The position numbers and the translations under genes are program-made. DNA of 64,000 nucleotides from positions 1 to 64,000 of the forward strand of contig NZ_KV823578.1 in the NCBI RefSeq assembly GCF_001815985.1, written 5' to 3'. The DNA is from Corynebacterium sp. HMSC27B11 (GTDB lineage: Bacteria > Actinomycetota > Actinomycetes > Mycobacteriales > Mycobacteriaceae). The notes below the pieces were generated by a model. The model had not been told where the DNA came from. It was given only the letters and a program-made list of their open reading frames with translations, and made no database searches. Shown piece after piece: positions 1 to 10,059 of the stretch. Numbering within the stretch: position 1 is the first letter of the stretch; every line of letters begins with the position of its first letter.

Positions 1-27
1 GGGGCCCACGTTAAAAACGTGGGCCCC
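1..27. terminator. Bidirectional hairpin terminator
   Basis: An 11-bp perfect inverted repeat (GGGGCCCACGT / ACGTGGGCCCC) encloses a short A-rich loop and is followed on the plus strand by a pyrimidine-rich stretch. It lies beyond the stop of the minus-strand exonuclease gene and presumably also ends a plus-strand operon that lies before this window. Confidence 0.7.
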
Positions 28-121
28 GCCCTTTCTCTATGCCCTATTTAAAGCTTCCCGCTGTTCCTGCCTGAGGGATTTGCGCGTGCGGAAGCGTTGA
101 GCGGGGTGCGGTGAGCGCCCA

Positions 122-772
122 CTAACGCTGTGGGGGCTCTTGTGCGATTGTGTAGAGCCGATGGGTGAGATCGAAAGTCGTGGCCGCGTCCTGCTGCGCC
201 CGATGGGTAGGGGAGGAGGCCAACCCACAGTGTGCCGCGAGGTTCGCCAACGTATAACGCCCCACGGCCTCCCGGGGGATGAGCTCTCGCGCGGTCGCTG
301 CCGTGCAGAACGCTTGCGGGAGGCACTGCTCCGTCAAAGCCCGTGCCGCATCCGCGTGCCCCAGGCGAGCGTATTCCGCCGCGAGGAAGCCGACGTCGAA
401 CTTCACGTTGTGCCCCACGAGCGTCCTATTCAATACCTGGGGTAGGAGATCCTGAGCGACCTCGGCAAAAGTGGGTGAGTTGGCGACATCATCGTCTCTA
501 AGCCCGTTGATGTTGCTGGATTCCGCAGGAATGCTGCACTCGGGGTTGAGGAGGCAGTGGAACCTCCCCACGATGCTTCCATGCTCTACGGTCAGGACAG
601 CGATCTCGATGATTCTATCCGTGGCAGGCTCCAGCCCGGTGGTTTCCAGGTCCACCACCGCACAGCGTTCCAACGCTGCTGCCAACGCAGCCTCAAGGCG
701 TGGGCGCGGGTTCACCGACGAGCCATCATCACGATTGCAGCCGGGTTGAGTATTAGCCGGGGGAGTGCTCAT
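122..772 (-). CDS. DEDDh-family 3'-5' exonuclease (DnaQ/epsilon-like)
   Basis: A 216-residue exonuclease-fold protein of the DEDDh class, which removes nucleotides from 3' ends of DNA or RNA using two metal ions. The acidic motifs appear in order: VDLETTG near residue 40, an NGL segment, HNVKFD near residue 125 and the late HRAQQDA histidine-aspartate motif. There is no BRCT or polymerase domain. The open frame continues upstream to 979, but the preceding 69 residues look non-coding. A good minus-strand -10 (TATATT, plus 886-891) lies inside that extension, so I place the start at the ATG at 772, although no clear Shine-Dalgarno precedes it. The gene is divergent from the NlpC gene. Its exact substrate (proofreading or repair) cannot be told from sequence. 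Confidence 0.8.
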   Translation of the reverse strand: MSTPPANTQPGCNRDDGSSVNPRPRLEAALAAALERCAVVDLETTGLEPATDRIIEIAVLTVEHGSIVGRFHCLLNPECSIPAESSNINGLRDDDVANSPTFAEVAQDLLPQVLNRTLVGHNVKFDVGFLAAEYARLGHADAARALTEQCLPQAFCTAATARELIPREAVGRYTLANLAAHCGLASSPTHRAQQDAATTFDLTHRLYTIAQEPPQR

Positions 773-885
773 AGCTAAGGAGTCTAGGCGCGCTCCCGGA
801 CAAGCCCGTTCTTTGGCTGAGCAGCAGGTGTTCGATGTCCGGTTTTCTTCCCTCCAAACCGTGTTTCCAGCGCCAAAAAGCACCC

Positions 886-914
886 AATATAAAGAGGTGT
901 GAGCAAGATCACAT
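886..914 (-). promoter_or_regulatory. Promoter of exonuclease gene with GlxR-like operator
   Basis: The minus strand carries a -10-like TATATT (plus 886-891). At the matching -35 position lies a perfect CRP-type palindrome, TGTGA-N6-TCACA (898-913), which is the core of the corynebacterial GlxR motif. This placement would block the exonuclease promoter. The site is also about 330 bp upstream of the NlpC gene start. Confidence 0.55.
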
Positions 915-1103
915 TGCTGGAACTTCACCGCTATGCCTGCGGTGCTGGCGCCAGCAGTCGAGCGGTATAGCAAATGCAAGAACGCAGGTAGCGGGGTTAT
1001 TACGGTTTGGTAACTTTTGCGTGTTCGCGGGGTGAAGTTCCCAGGTCGGTGCCCTTGGTTGGCATGGAAACAGAAGAATTTTTACAAAATTTGGCCGTTT
1101 CAG

Positions 1104-1145
1104 TGGACAGGGCTTGTGATCGTTTCGTAATCTTTCCGTGATCTT
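1104..1145 (+). promoter_or_regulatory. nlpC promoter overlapped by three 11-bp-phased repeats
   Basis: A -35-like TGGACA (1104-1109) is separated by 18 bp from a -10-like TAATCT (1128-1133). Three direct repeats, GTGATC (1116), GTAATC (1127) and GTGATC (1138), recur every 11 bp across this promoter. Helically phased repeats are the usual target of OmpR-family response regulators. MtrA is the natural candidate, because it is known to control nlpC-type genes in corynebacteria. Overlap with the -10 suggests repression. The predicted leader is about 100 nt. Confidence 0.5.
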
Positions 1146-1240
1146 AAAGCAGAGGGCAGCCGCCCCGCCGGTAAACATCCGGAGAAAAGAAACCGAATAA
1201 GAACTCCTCTCAAGGGGAGTAGCGAAAGGCAAGAATTTCT

Positions 1241-1864
1241 ATGGGTAAGCACCGTAAGCAGGGCAACACCGTCCGCAACGCAGTCGCATTCGCAGCAGCA
1301 GGCGCAGGCCTCGCAGCGCTGGCTCCGGCCACCGCCACCGCCGCGCCGATCACCGTCCCGGACACCGACTTCTCCGTCGAGGCGCCGGACCACATCGCCA
1401 AGCAGGTGCAGCCGCACATCGATAACGCTCACCGCCAGGCAGTGAACGCAGGCCTCATTAAGCAGGCTCAGGCTCCAACCAAGGGCGCGAAGAAGGCTGC
1501 CCCTGCTAAGGCACACGTCAGCATCGGCCAGAAGATCGCCGACTACGCTATGAGCAAGGTCGGCGCCCCGTACGCCTGGGGTGCCGCTGGCCCGAACGCC
1601 TTCGACTGCTCCGGTCTGACCAGCTGGGCCTACAAGCAGGTCGGCAAGAACATCCCGCGTACCTCCCAGTCTCAGGCTGGCGGCGGCAAGCCGGTCGCCA
1701 TCAAGGATCTGCGCCCGGGCGACATCGTCTCCTACTACGGTGGCGCATCCCACGTTGCTATCTACATCGGCAAGGGCAAGGTCGTCCACGCCGTAAACTC
1801 CGGCACCCCGGTTCAGGTCAACGACCTCAACTACATGCCGGTCAACAACGCAGTGCGCTTCTAA
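1241..1864 (+). CDS. Secreted NlpC/P60 peptidoglycan endopeptidase
   Basis: A 207-residue exported hydrolase. An N-terminal signal peptide (basic GKHRKQGN, an Ala-rich core, an Ala-x-Ala-type cleavage region near residue 35) precedes a short linker and a C-terminal NlpC/P60 domain from about residue 95. The catalytic cysteine is in AFDCSGLTSWAY, one histidine is in SHVAIYIG and another in VVHAV. The family cleaves the D-gamma-glutamyl-meso-DAP bond of stem peptides, helping daughter cells separate. The 468-bp upstream region holds a GlxR-like site and 11-bp repeats over the probable promoter. A strong terminator follows. It pairs with a larger paralogue immediately downstream. The start ATG follows a purine-rich GAAAGGCAAG. 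Confidence 0.88.
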   Translation: MGKHRKQGNTVRNAVAFAAAGAGLAALAPATATAAPITVPDTDFSVEAPDHIAKQVQPHIDNAHRQAVNAGLIKQAQAPTKGAKKAAPAKAHVSIGQKIADYAMSKVGAPYAWGAAGPNAFDCSGLTSWAYKQVGKNIPRTSQSQAGGGKPVAIKDLRPGDIVSYYGGASHVAIYIGKGKVVHAVNSGTPVQVNDLNYMPVNNAVRF

Positions 1865-1883
1865 GCTTTCTAGCGCCAGATTG

Positions 1884-1931
1884 CCCGCCGGAGTGGCCCA
1901 GAATGCGGCCTCCGGCGGGTTTCTTGTTTCC
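1884..1931 (+). terminator. Rho-independent terminator after first nlpC
   Basis: A perfect 9-bp inverted repeat (CCCGCCGGA / TCCGGCGGG) with an 18-nt loop is followed by TTTCTTGTTTCC. It begins about 20 nt past the stop codon, so the first hydrolase gene is probably monocistronic. Confidence 0.85.
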
Positions 1932-2021
1932 TTCAGTTAACTCCTGTGGCTAACGAGGTCTGGCGTTACTGCGCTGCAGCTCAGCCCTCCGAAATGGCTA
2001 CTCATTGCGAGCCAACTGTGG

Positions 2022-2027
2022 CATAAT
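2022..2027 (+). promoter_or_regulatory. Possible -10 of second nlpC gene
   Basis: CATAAT preceded by TGTGG resembles a -10 hexamer. No convincing -35 is visible. If used, the leader before the chosen start at 2200 is about 165 nt long. Confidence 0.3.
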
Positions 2028-2199
2028 CACAAGTTGGTTGTTCCGCTGGGTTTCGGTTCGCCGCAGCAGGTGTCAGCCCAAGCCAACACGGCTGCACGAT
2101 CCCCCTGAAAACCCGGCTTGTGGCCGTGACGACCCCGTGAACGGCCCGTACATCCGCCCCCACACTGTGGCTCTTCGAAGCAAAGGTTTGGAAAAAATC

Positions 2200-3381
2200 T
2201 TGTCTAAGCAGAAATTCACCCTCGGGACTAGTGTTTGCGCTGCTGTACTCACCGCCGCGACGATCCTGCCGACCGCGCCAATCGCGCAGGCCGACCCCGC
2301 CGCGTCGACCCGAGACAACGGAGCCAACCAGGCGGACACGAAGAAGGGCAAGAAGAAGCTCAGCGAGTTCGACGCCACCCAGGCTGACGTCGACCGTCTG
2401 CTCAAGAGCCCCGCGCCGAAGGACGTCGACGGCCTGATCAAGCGCCTCGAAAAGATCTCCCGCACCGCGGCGGTCACCAGCGACCTCGTGGAGTCCACCA
2501 AGGGGCGCATCGCCAAGCAGAACGAGGCGCTGGACAAGGCCAACCGCGACGTCCGCGCCGCCAAGACCCAGCTCGACAAGACGCAGAAGAAGGTCGACGC
2601 CTCCCGCGCCTCCGTCTCCGAGATGTCCCGCTCCGCCTACCGTGGCGCGAGCGTGGACCCGGTCTCCGCGATCGCCGGCGCATCCGGTCCGGCCGCGGCC
2701 ATGGATCGCTCCGCATACCTGACCGCCCTGACCCGCGACGCGCAGTCCCGCATGGACGCCGTCACCCAGGACCAGCAGGACGCCCACGCCGCCCGCTCCA
2801 AGGCGCTGCGCACCAAGGCCCAGGCCGACCACCGACTCAACGAGCTGCGCTACCAGGAGAAGAAGCTCAACGAGCGCACCGAGGACCTGGACCGGCTCAA
2901 GGCCGAGGTCAAGACCATCGTCGATGGCTTCTCCCCGGAGGACCGCCGCCGCTGGGTCGACCGCAACGGCCCCATCGACGTCGACGTCGACGAGTTCCTC
3001 GGCAAGCTGAAGAAGTCCGCCAAGGGTGCGGCGAAGGGCAATTACGCCGGCGCCGTCGCCGCGGCGATGAGCAAGCTCGGCGCCCCGTACAGCTGGGGAG
3101 CCACCGGTCCGGACGCCTTCGACTGCTCCGGCCTGATGGTCTGGGCTTATCAGCAGATCGGCAAGTCCATCCCGCGCACCTCCCAGGCCCAGCTCTCCGG
3201 CGGCCAGAGCGTGAGCACCTCCGACCTCCAGCCGGGCGATATCGTCGCTTACTACCCGGGTGCGACCCACGTGGGCATGTACATTGGCGACGGCCAGCTC
3301 GTTCACGCCTCCGACTACGGCATCCCGGTCCAGGTTGTTCCGGTTGATTCCATGCCGATCGTCGGCGCCGTCCGCTACTAG
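2200..3381 (+). CDS. Secreted NlpC/P60 hydrolase with N-terminal coiled coil
   Basis: An exported peptidoglycan endopeptidase of about 393 residues. From the chosen TTG start it has a textbook signal peptide: KQK, a hydrophobic LGTSVCAAVLTAA core, then an Ala-Gln-Ala-type cleavage region. A charged helical segment follows (about residues 60-240), likely a coiled coil that restrains or positions the enzyme, as in RipA-like proteins. The C-terminal NlpC/P60 domain has cysteine in AFDCSGLMVWAY and histidines in THVGMYIG and LVHAS. The frame is open from 2005, so TTG at 2188, GTG at 2167 or GTG at 2137 are alternative starts. The signal-peptide boundary favours 2200. It ends 15 bp before pimB', so the two may be co-transcribed. 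Confidence 0.85.
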   Translation: MSKQKFTLGTSVCAAVLTAATILPTAPIAQADPAASTRDNGANQADTKKGKKKLSEFDATQADVDRLLKSPAPKDVDGLIKRLEKISRTAAVTSDLVESTKGRIAKQNEALDKANRDVRAAKTQLDKTQKKVDASRASVSEMSRSAYRGASVDPVSAIAGASGPAAAMDRSAYLTALTRDAQSRMDAVTQDQQDAHAARSKALRTKAQADHRLNELRYQEKKLNERTEDLDRLKAEVKTIVDGFSPEDRRRWVDRNGPIDVDVDEFLGKLKKSAKGAAKGNYAGAVAAAMSKLGAPYSWGATGPDAFDCSGLMVWAYQQIGKSIPRTSQAQLSGGQSVSTSDLQPGDIVAYYPGATHVGMYIGDGQLVHASDYGIPVQVVPVDSMPIVGAVRY

Positions 3382-3396
3382 CAGGTCCCACCCGGC

Positions 3397-4638
3397 GTGC
3401 CGGAGCAGAAGAACAGCGGCGTCCCAGCCCCGCGGGTTCTCGTCGTCACCAACGACTTCCCACCGACCCTCGGGGGCATCCAGACCTATATTCGCGACTA
3501 CCTCAACGCGCTGGTCGCCCACGCCGGGATCCCCGCGGAGAACATCGTGGTCTTCGCCTCTACCCAGGACGCCGACGCGGCCGCCGAGTTCGACGCCGCT
3601 GTCGACTACCACGTCGTACGGTGGCCCCGGAAGATCATGCTGCCGACCCCGCAGGTCGCCCGCCGCATGCGGCAGCTCATCCGCGACTACCGCATCGACA
3701 CCGTGTGGTTCGGTGCAGCAGCCCCACTCGCTGCGATGGCTCCCAGCGCTCGGGCCGCCGGGGCAACGCGGGTCGTAGCCTCCACCCACGGCCACGAGGT
3801 TGGCTGGTCCATGTTCCCCGGCACCCGTGCCGTGCTCCGCTATATCGGCCGGCACGTGGACACTCTCACCTTCGTCTCCCGCTACGTGCGCGGGCGCATC
3901 GCCGGGGTTTTCGGCCCCAATGTGGCGTGGGAACCCATGCCCGGCGGCGTGGATGCCGCAAGTTTCACCCCCGATGAGCAGGTCCGGCAGCGCCTCCGCC
4001 GACGCGTTGGCGTTGAGGAAAAGAAAGTTATCGTCGCGGTCAGCCGGGTCGTTCCCAGGAAAGGGCAGGACACCCTCGTGGCAGCGATGCCGCAGATCCT
4101 GCGGGAGGTCCCGGATGCCCACCTCGTGATCGTCGGCCCTGGCGATTACGCAACGAAGCTCCAGCGGCGTGCCGAGGCACTCCACGTCGCCCAGCATGTG
4201 ACCTTCACCGGGCCGGTGCAGCCAGCGGAGCTCGCCGGTTACTACAGCCTCGGTGATGTGTTCGCCCTGCCGGTGCGCACCCAGGGCGGTGGGCTCTCCG
4301 TCGAAGGGCTGGGCATCGTCTTCCTCGAAGCACAAGCCGCAGGGAGGGCCACCGTGGCCGGCGATGGTGGGGGAGCACCCGAGACCGTCATCAACGGAGT
4401 CACCGGCGAGATCGTGAACGGGCGTGACACCGCCGCCGTCGCCTCCTGCCTCAGCGCACTACTCAACGACCCGGAACGCGCCGCAAACCTGGCCGCAGCT
4501 GGGCAGGAGCGCGTCGCGGAGGCCTGGGACTGGCGCGTTCTCGCCCAGCAACTGGAGTACGTCCTGCGGGGCGACCAGCAGCCACGGCGGCGCACACCAC
4601 CCCGCCACAGTTGGAATTCCCCGGTCAATAAGAAGTAA
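3397..4638 (+). CDS. pimB: GT4 mannosyltransferase PimB' (PI-mannoside synthesis)
   Basis: A 413-residue GT-B glycosyltransferase of family 4. It is recognised as PimB', which transfers mannose from GDP-mannose to phosphatidylinositol monomannoside at the cytoplasmic membrane, an early step toward PIMs and lipomannan. Visible features are the N-terminal GGIQTY loop after VVTNDFPP, the AVSRVVPRKGQD segment near residue 215, and the EX7E nucleotide-sugar motif EGLGIVFLE near residue 305. The start codon is GTG, 15 bp after the upstream hydrolase gene. The assignment as PimB' rather than another GT4 rests on sequence pattern and on the conserved corynebacterial neighbourhood (nlpC-nlpC-pimB'-glk). 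Downstream is an inverted-repeat terminator. Confidence 0.82.
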   Translation: MPEQKNSGVPAPRVLVVTNDFPPTLGGIQTYIRDYLNALVAHAGIPAENIVVFASTQDADAAAEFDAAVDYHVVRWPRKIMLPTPQVARRMRQLIRDYRIDTVWFGAAAPLAAMAPSARAAGATRVVASTHGHEVGWSMFPGTRAVLRYIGRHVDTLTFVSRYVRGRIAGVFGPNVAWEPMPGGVDAASFTPDEQVRQRLRRRVGVEEKKVIVAVSRVVPRKGQDTLVAAMPQILREVPDAHLVIVGPGDYATKLQRRAEALHVAQHVTFTGPVQPAELAGYYSLGDVFALPVRTQGGGLSVEGLGIVFLEAQAAGRATVAGDGGGAPETVINGVTGEIVNGRDTAAVASCLSALLNDPERAANLAAAGQERVAEAWDWRVLAQQLEYVLRGDQQPRRRTPPRHSWNSPVNKK

Positions 4639-4714
4639 GTTCTATAAAGACCTCAACTCGCCAGTCGCGCGACACGATCGCCGCAACCTCAACCGAGGGG
4701 CGAGAACCACGGCG

Positions 4715-4742
4715 AATACCGGTGCTACGGGGCACCGGTATT
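4715..4742 (+). terminator. Inverted-repeat terminator after pimB'
   Basis: An 11-bp perfect stem (AATACCGGTGC / GCACCGGTATT) with a 6-nt loop lies in the gap before glk. The T-tract is short, so termination may be partial. Confidence 0.6.
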
Positions 4743-4770
4743 TCCACGCCTGAATCGAGAAAGGTTGCCG

Positions 4771-5751
4771 GTGCACAACCAGGAAGCACCAGCTGAACAC
4801 CCACAGCTGACGATCGGTATGGACATCGGAGGCACGAACCTCCGCGCGGCAGTCATCGACGCCGACGGCACGATCGTCGACCTCGAAAAACTCCCCACAC
4901 CATCCGAAGCCCCGGCGCTGGAGGACACCATCGTCCGCGTCGTCGACACGCTACGCGCCCGACACCCGCAGATCGGTGCGGTGGGCCTCGCGATCGCGGG
5001 TTTCCTGGCCCCGGACCTGCGCACCGTCCGTTTCGCGCCCCACCTGCCCTGGGAGGACGTCGACGTCGTCGCCCGACTGGAAAACCGCATCAAGTTGCCC
5101 ATCGTCGTGGAACACGACGCCAACGCCGCCGCCATCGGGGAACACCACCGTGGCGCGGCACAGGGGGTCAGCACGTGGGCGCTGTTCGCCATCGGCACCG
5201 GGGTGGGTGGCGCGCTCATGCACAACGGCGAGCTGTACCGGGGCTCCTTCGGCACCGCGCCCGAGTTCGGCCACATCACGGTGGTGCCCGGCGGCCGGGC
5301 CTGCCCCTGCGGCAAGCGAGGCTGCCTGGAGCGCTACTGCTCCGGCTCCGCGCTGCAGCTGGCCGCCCATGACCGCATCGCGGAGCGGGCCTACCCGGAA
5401 TCCGTGCTCTTCACCCGATTCCACCGGCAACCGGAGGAGATCTCCGGCCGGCACATCGTCAAGGCTGCTCGCGACGGGGACAAGCTGGGCCTTGAGATCC
5501 TCCGGGACGTCGGGGAGTGGCTCGGCCGTGGCCTGGCGATGGTGCAGGACATCCTGGACCCAGAGCTCATCGTCCTGGGCGGGGGAGTGAGCGCCGACGC
5601 TGACCTCTTCCTGGACACTGCGCGGGCAGAAATGGCGAAAAACATCGTCGGCCAAGGTCGCCGGCCCCTAGCCCGCGTCGTTCCCGCGGAACTGGGTGGG
5701 GACGCCGGTATGATTGGCGTGGCTCTACTCGCAGCGCAGGCGCTGGATTAA
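4771..5751 (+). CDS. glk: ROK-family glucokinase
   Basis: A 326-residue ROK kinase that phosphorylates glucose to glucose-6-phosphate with ATP. The N-terminal phosphate-binding DIGGTNLRAAV motif is near residue 18, a central IGTGVGG segment follows, and the ROK zinc motif is complete as CPCGKRGCLE. The catalytic aspartate lies in EHDANAAA. A TTG six bases upstream is also open, but an AAAGG sequence ends 6 nt before the GTG at 4771, so that GTG is the better start. The family also contains transcriptional repressors, but there is no N-terminal helix-turn-helix here. Polyphosphate-dependent homologues exist, and donor use cannot be settled from sequence. Confidence 0.87.
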   Translation: MHNQEAPAEHPQLTIGMDIGGTNLRAAVIDADGTIVDLEKLPTPSEAPALEDTIVRVVDTLRARHPQIGAVGLAIAGFLAPDLRTVRFAPHLPWEDVDVVARLENRIKLPIVVEHDANAAAIGEHHRGAAQGVSTWALFAIGTGVGGALMHNGELYRGSFGTAPEFGHITVVPGGRACPCGKRGCLERYCSGSALQLAAHDRIAERAYPESVLFTRFHRQPEEISGRHIVKAARDGDKLGLEILRDVGEWLGRGLAMVQDILDPELIVLGGGVSADADLFLDTARAEMAKNIVGQGRRPLARVVPAELGGDAGMIGVALLAAQALD

Positions 5752-5852
5752 AGAAGTTATAGCCCCGGGCAGCCCGGGCCTCGTGGCGTGCGGCCAAACA
5801 CGATCGGGGCTTCAAAGCTCGAGGCGAACTCTAGGAAGGCAAGACTTTTCCA

Positions 5853-6596
5853 ATGCGGAACCGGACTTACTGGTGGTTGAAGCACGTCTTCATCGGGCCG
5901 TGGCTGTGGATCTACAACCGGCCATTCACCCGCGGGCTGGATAAGCCCCCAGCGGACGGGCCCGTGATCTTCGCCTCCAACCACCTCGCCGTGATGGACT
6001 CCTTCTACTTTCCGCTGGTGAACAAACGCCAGCTGACCTTCCTGGCGAAGAAGGAATACTTCACCACCCCAGGCCTGGTCGGCGCGATCCAGCGCTGGTT
6101 CTTCTCCTCGGTGGGGCAGGTGCCGATCGACCGCGCCGACAAGGGGTCCCAGGAGGCCGCCCTGCAGACCGCGCTGCGGGTGCTGGAGAAGGGGGACGCG
6201 CTGGGCATGTACCCGGAGGGCACCCGCTCGCCGGACGGTCGCCTCTACCGTGGCAAGACCGGCATGGCTCGCATCGCGCTGGAGTCCGGCGTGAAGGTCT
6301 ATCCGGTGGCGATGATCAACACGAATAAGGTCAACCCGATCGGCTCCTGGATCCCGCGGCCCTACCGCTGCGGCGTGATCGTGGGCGACCCGATCGACCC
6401 CGCCGAGTTCAAGGACGTTGGGGATGACTACCAGCAGGCTCGTGCGCTGACCGACCGGGTCATGGAAGAGCTCGCCAAGCTCAGCGGCCAGGAGTACGTG
6501 AAGGATTTCTACGCCGCGGACGTGAAAAACTCCCTCGCTGCAGGTCAGGGCTACCCGGAGGGTTCCGCTCCGGGCGAGGGCGTGGTGTACTCTTAA
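5853..6596 (+). CDS. plsC: PlsC-type 1-acylglycerol-3-phosphate acyltransferase
   Basis: A 247-residue membrane-associated acyltransferase. The HX4D catalytic motif is present as NHLAVMD near residue 45, and the substrate-binding YPEGTRSPDG is near residue 115. The N-terminus carries an aromatic segment (WLWIYNR) that probably lies at the membrane. The family moves an acyl chain to the sn-2 position of lysophosphatidate to make phosphatidate, which feeds phospholipid and PIM synthesis and so fits the pimB' neighbour. An AGGAAGG lies upstream of the ATG at somewhat long spacing. Other lysophospholipid substrates are possible, since genomes of this group carry several paralogues. Confidence 0.82.
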   Translation: MRNRTYWWLKHVFIGPWLWIYNRPFTRGLDKPPADGPVIFASNHLAVMDSFYFPLVNKRQLTFLAKKEYFTTPGLVGAIQRWFFSSVGQVPIDRADKGSQEAALQTALRVLEKGDALGMYPEGTRSPDGRLYRGKTGMARIALESGVKVYPVAMINTNKVNPIGSWIPRPYRCGVIVGDPIDPAEFKDVGDDYQQARALTDRVMEELAKLSGQEYVKDFYAADVKNSLAAGQGYPEGSAPGEGVVYS

Positions 6597-6629
6597 AAAA
6601 CGTTAAGAAGTCGCGCTTCGATAAGGGGC

Positions 6630-7874
6630 TTGCCGGCCACGGATCCACACCGGGGCAGGGCAGAGCCCCATTGGCATAGAGGAGCAAACATCAAGACGAG
6701 CAGTGAGCAGACCGCGGACGCGACCGCGGCGAGCAGCGCGTCGGCGCCGGCCTCGACGCCCCGCAAGGCAAGCCGCGTCGAGTGGGCGGATACCGCGAAG
6801 GGCCTGTCGATCATCGGCGTGTGCCTGATGCACGTCGTCACGGCGGTTCCGGACGGCACCAGTACGCCGCTGGGGCTGCTGTCCTCCTTCCTCGACCCGC
6901 TGCGCATGCCGCTGTTCTTCCTGGTCTCCGGGCTCTTCGCCCACCGAGTGCTGGAGCGCACGCTGGGGGACCTGTGGTATCGCCGCCTGTGGTTCCTGCT
7001 CGTGCCCTATCTGGTCTTCACCCCCTTCCAGGCGCTGATCCGCCTCAACATGGCGGGCAATGCCGACCTGCCCCACCTGATCCAGGCGATCCTGTTCGGC
7101 GATCCCGGGCTGTGGTTCCTCTACACGCTGATGGTTTACAACATCGTCGCGTGGTTGTTGCGTCGCCAGCCCGCCGTCGTGGCCCTGGCGCTCTCTTTCG
7201 TTCCCATCTGTGCAGGCATGATGACCGGCTGGGTGCAGACCCAGAGCTTCCGCCAGGCCTTCATCTACATGCCGATCTTCTTTGCCGGCCTGCACTTCCG
7301 CACGTGGTTCTTTGCCCTGGCCAATAAGGCCGGCAACGCGGCGGTCATCCTCGGCACCTTCGGAATCTTCGTGGCCTGGGAGTTCGTGTACCGCTACATG
7401 GAGGCGGTGGTCTTCGAAGGCTGGGATATCGTCATTTCCAGCCAGAACGCATTCCTGGCGCTCATCCGCACCTTCACCGCTGTGCCGTTCGGCGTGGTGC
7501 TGGCCGTGTGGCTGAGCAACACCCCGCTGGTCAGCCGCTTCCTGACCTTTGTCGGAGCCAACACCCTGCCGATCTACGTCAGTCACCATGCGATGATGTG
7601 GCTGTTTATGGACGTCGGCGCCCGCGGCCTGGCCGATAGTGACCCGGAGCGCTTCGGGTTCCTTACCGAGACTTATCCGTTCATGCTCATCGGCTTCGCT
7701 GCTTGCCTGTTCGCCGGGACCCTGTTCTACAACGTCGGCAAGGTGCCGGTGCTCAAGTGGATTCTTTATCCGCCGGCTTTGCCCCGGGCGGGCGCTACCC
7801 GGTTACACTCGACGGCGGAACAACGCTCCACGCCGCGCCAGCAGTGCGCAAGCTCCACCCAAACGCGAAGCTAG
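6630..7874 (+). CDS. Acyltransferase-3 family membrane protein
   Basis: A multi-span membrane protein of 394-414 residues in the acyltransferase-3 group. These enzymes move acyl groups onto sugars or envelope glycans. The early RVEWADTAKGLSIIGVCLMH segment (first helix with the family histidine) and about ten hydrophobic helices support this. The start is uncertain. The frame opens at TTG 6630, which has no properly spaced ribosome site. The best site, AGAGGAG (6678-6684), lies 5 nt before an in-frame ATC at 6690, and no later ATG, GTG or TTG would keep the first helix intact. The coordinates use the conventional TTG. The true start may be the AUC. The substrate is unknown. Confidence 0.72.
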   Translation: MPATDPHRGRAEPHWHRGANIKTSSEQTADATAASSASAPASTPRKASRVEWADTAKGLSIIGVCLMHVVTAVPDGTSTPLGLLSSFLDPLRMPLFFLVSGLFAHRVLERTLGDLWYRRLWFLLVPYLVFTPFQALIRLNMAGNADLPHLIQAILFGDPGLWFLYTLMVYNIVAWLLRRQPAVVALALSFVPICAGMMTGWVQTQSFRQAFIYMPIFFAGLHFRTWFFALANKAGNAAVILGTFGIFVAWEFVYRYMEAVVFEGWDIVISSQNAFLALIRTFTAVPFGVVLAVWLSNTPLVSRFLTFVGANTLPIYVSHHAMMWLFMDVGARGLADSDPERFGFLTETYPFMLIGFAACLFAGTLFYNVGKVPVLKWILYPPALPRAGATRLHSTAEQRSTPRQQCASSTQTRS

Positions 7875-7886
7875 AAAGCAGTAGCA

Positions 7887-9817
<1,931 letters not shown>

Positions 9818-9869
9818 GCTGCTGCCGCTGTAGCCAGCGCCGGACCGCACCGGTCCCGCAGCGCAACGC

Positions 9870-9905
9870 AACCCCGGCGGAAGGAGTTATTCCTTCCCCG
9901 GGGTT
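9870..9905. terminator. Convergent aroG/pknL terminator
   Basis: A long stem combines AACCCCGG / CCGGGGTT with an inner GGAAGGA / TTCCTTCC pairing around a 4-nt loop. It lies 50 nt past aroG in the gap between two convergent genes and should act in both directions, although no long T-run follows. Confidence 0.7.
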
Positions 9906-10059
9906 ATTGCGTGCCCAGCCGGTTGCGTGGGGTCGGTTGATTGAGGGCCGGTTGCCCAGCCGGTTGTGCAGGGTGCACGGCAGCGATAGCCATCCAGGGT
10001 GTCAGGCGGGGGGCGGTGGGGAGACCGCAGTGGAGCTAACCCGAGCGCCCCAGCGGAGC

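Noticed and set aside
980-1240. Possible c-di-AMP (ydaO) riboswitch before nlpC
   Set aside because: A GGGGTGAA block resembles part of the motif and the gene class fits, but the conserved CAGCTAACCTCGTAGGC-type segment and paired helices are not present.
2005-2199. N-terminal extension of the second NlpC protein
   Set aside because: It would place 65 mixed residues before a clean signal peptide and covers a probable promoter.
2002-4335. 777-codon minus-strand open frame, and similar long antisense frames at 8423-9871, 23967-25370, 29046-31316, 42365-44206, 49528-51942, 52811-54952 and 55184-56473
   Set aside because: They lie antisense to clear conserved genes, have low-complexity Gly/Val/Arg/His-rich products and show no domains. 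High GC removes stop codons and produces such shadows.
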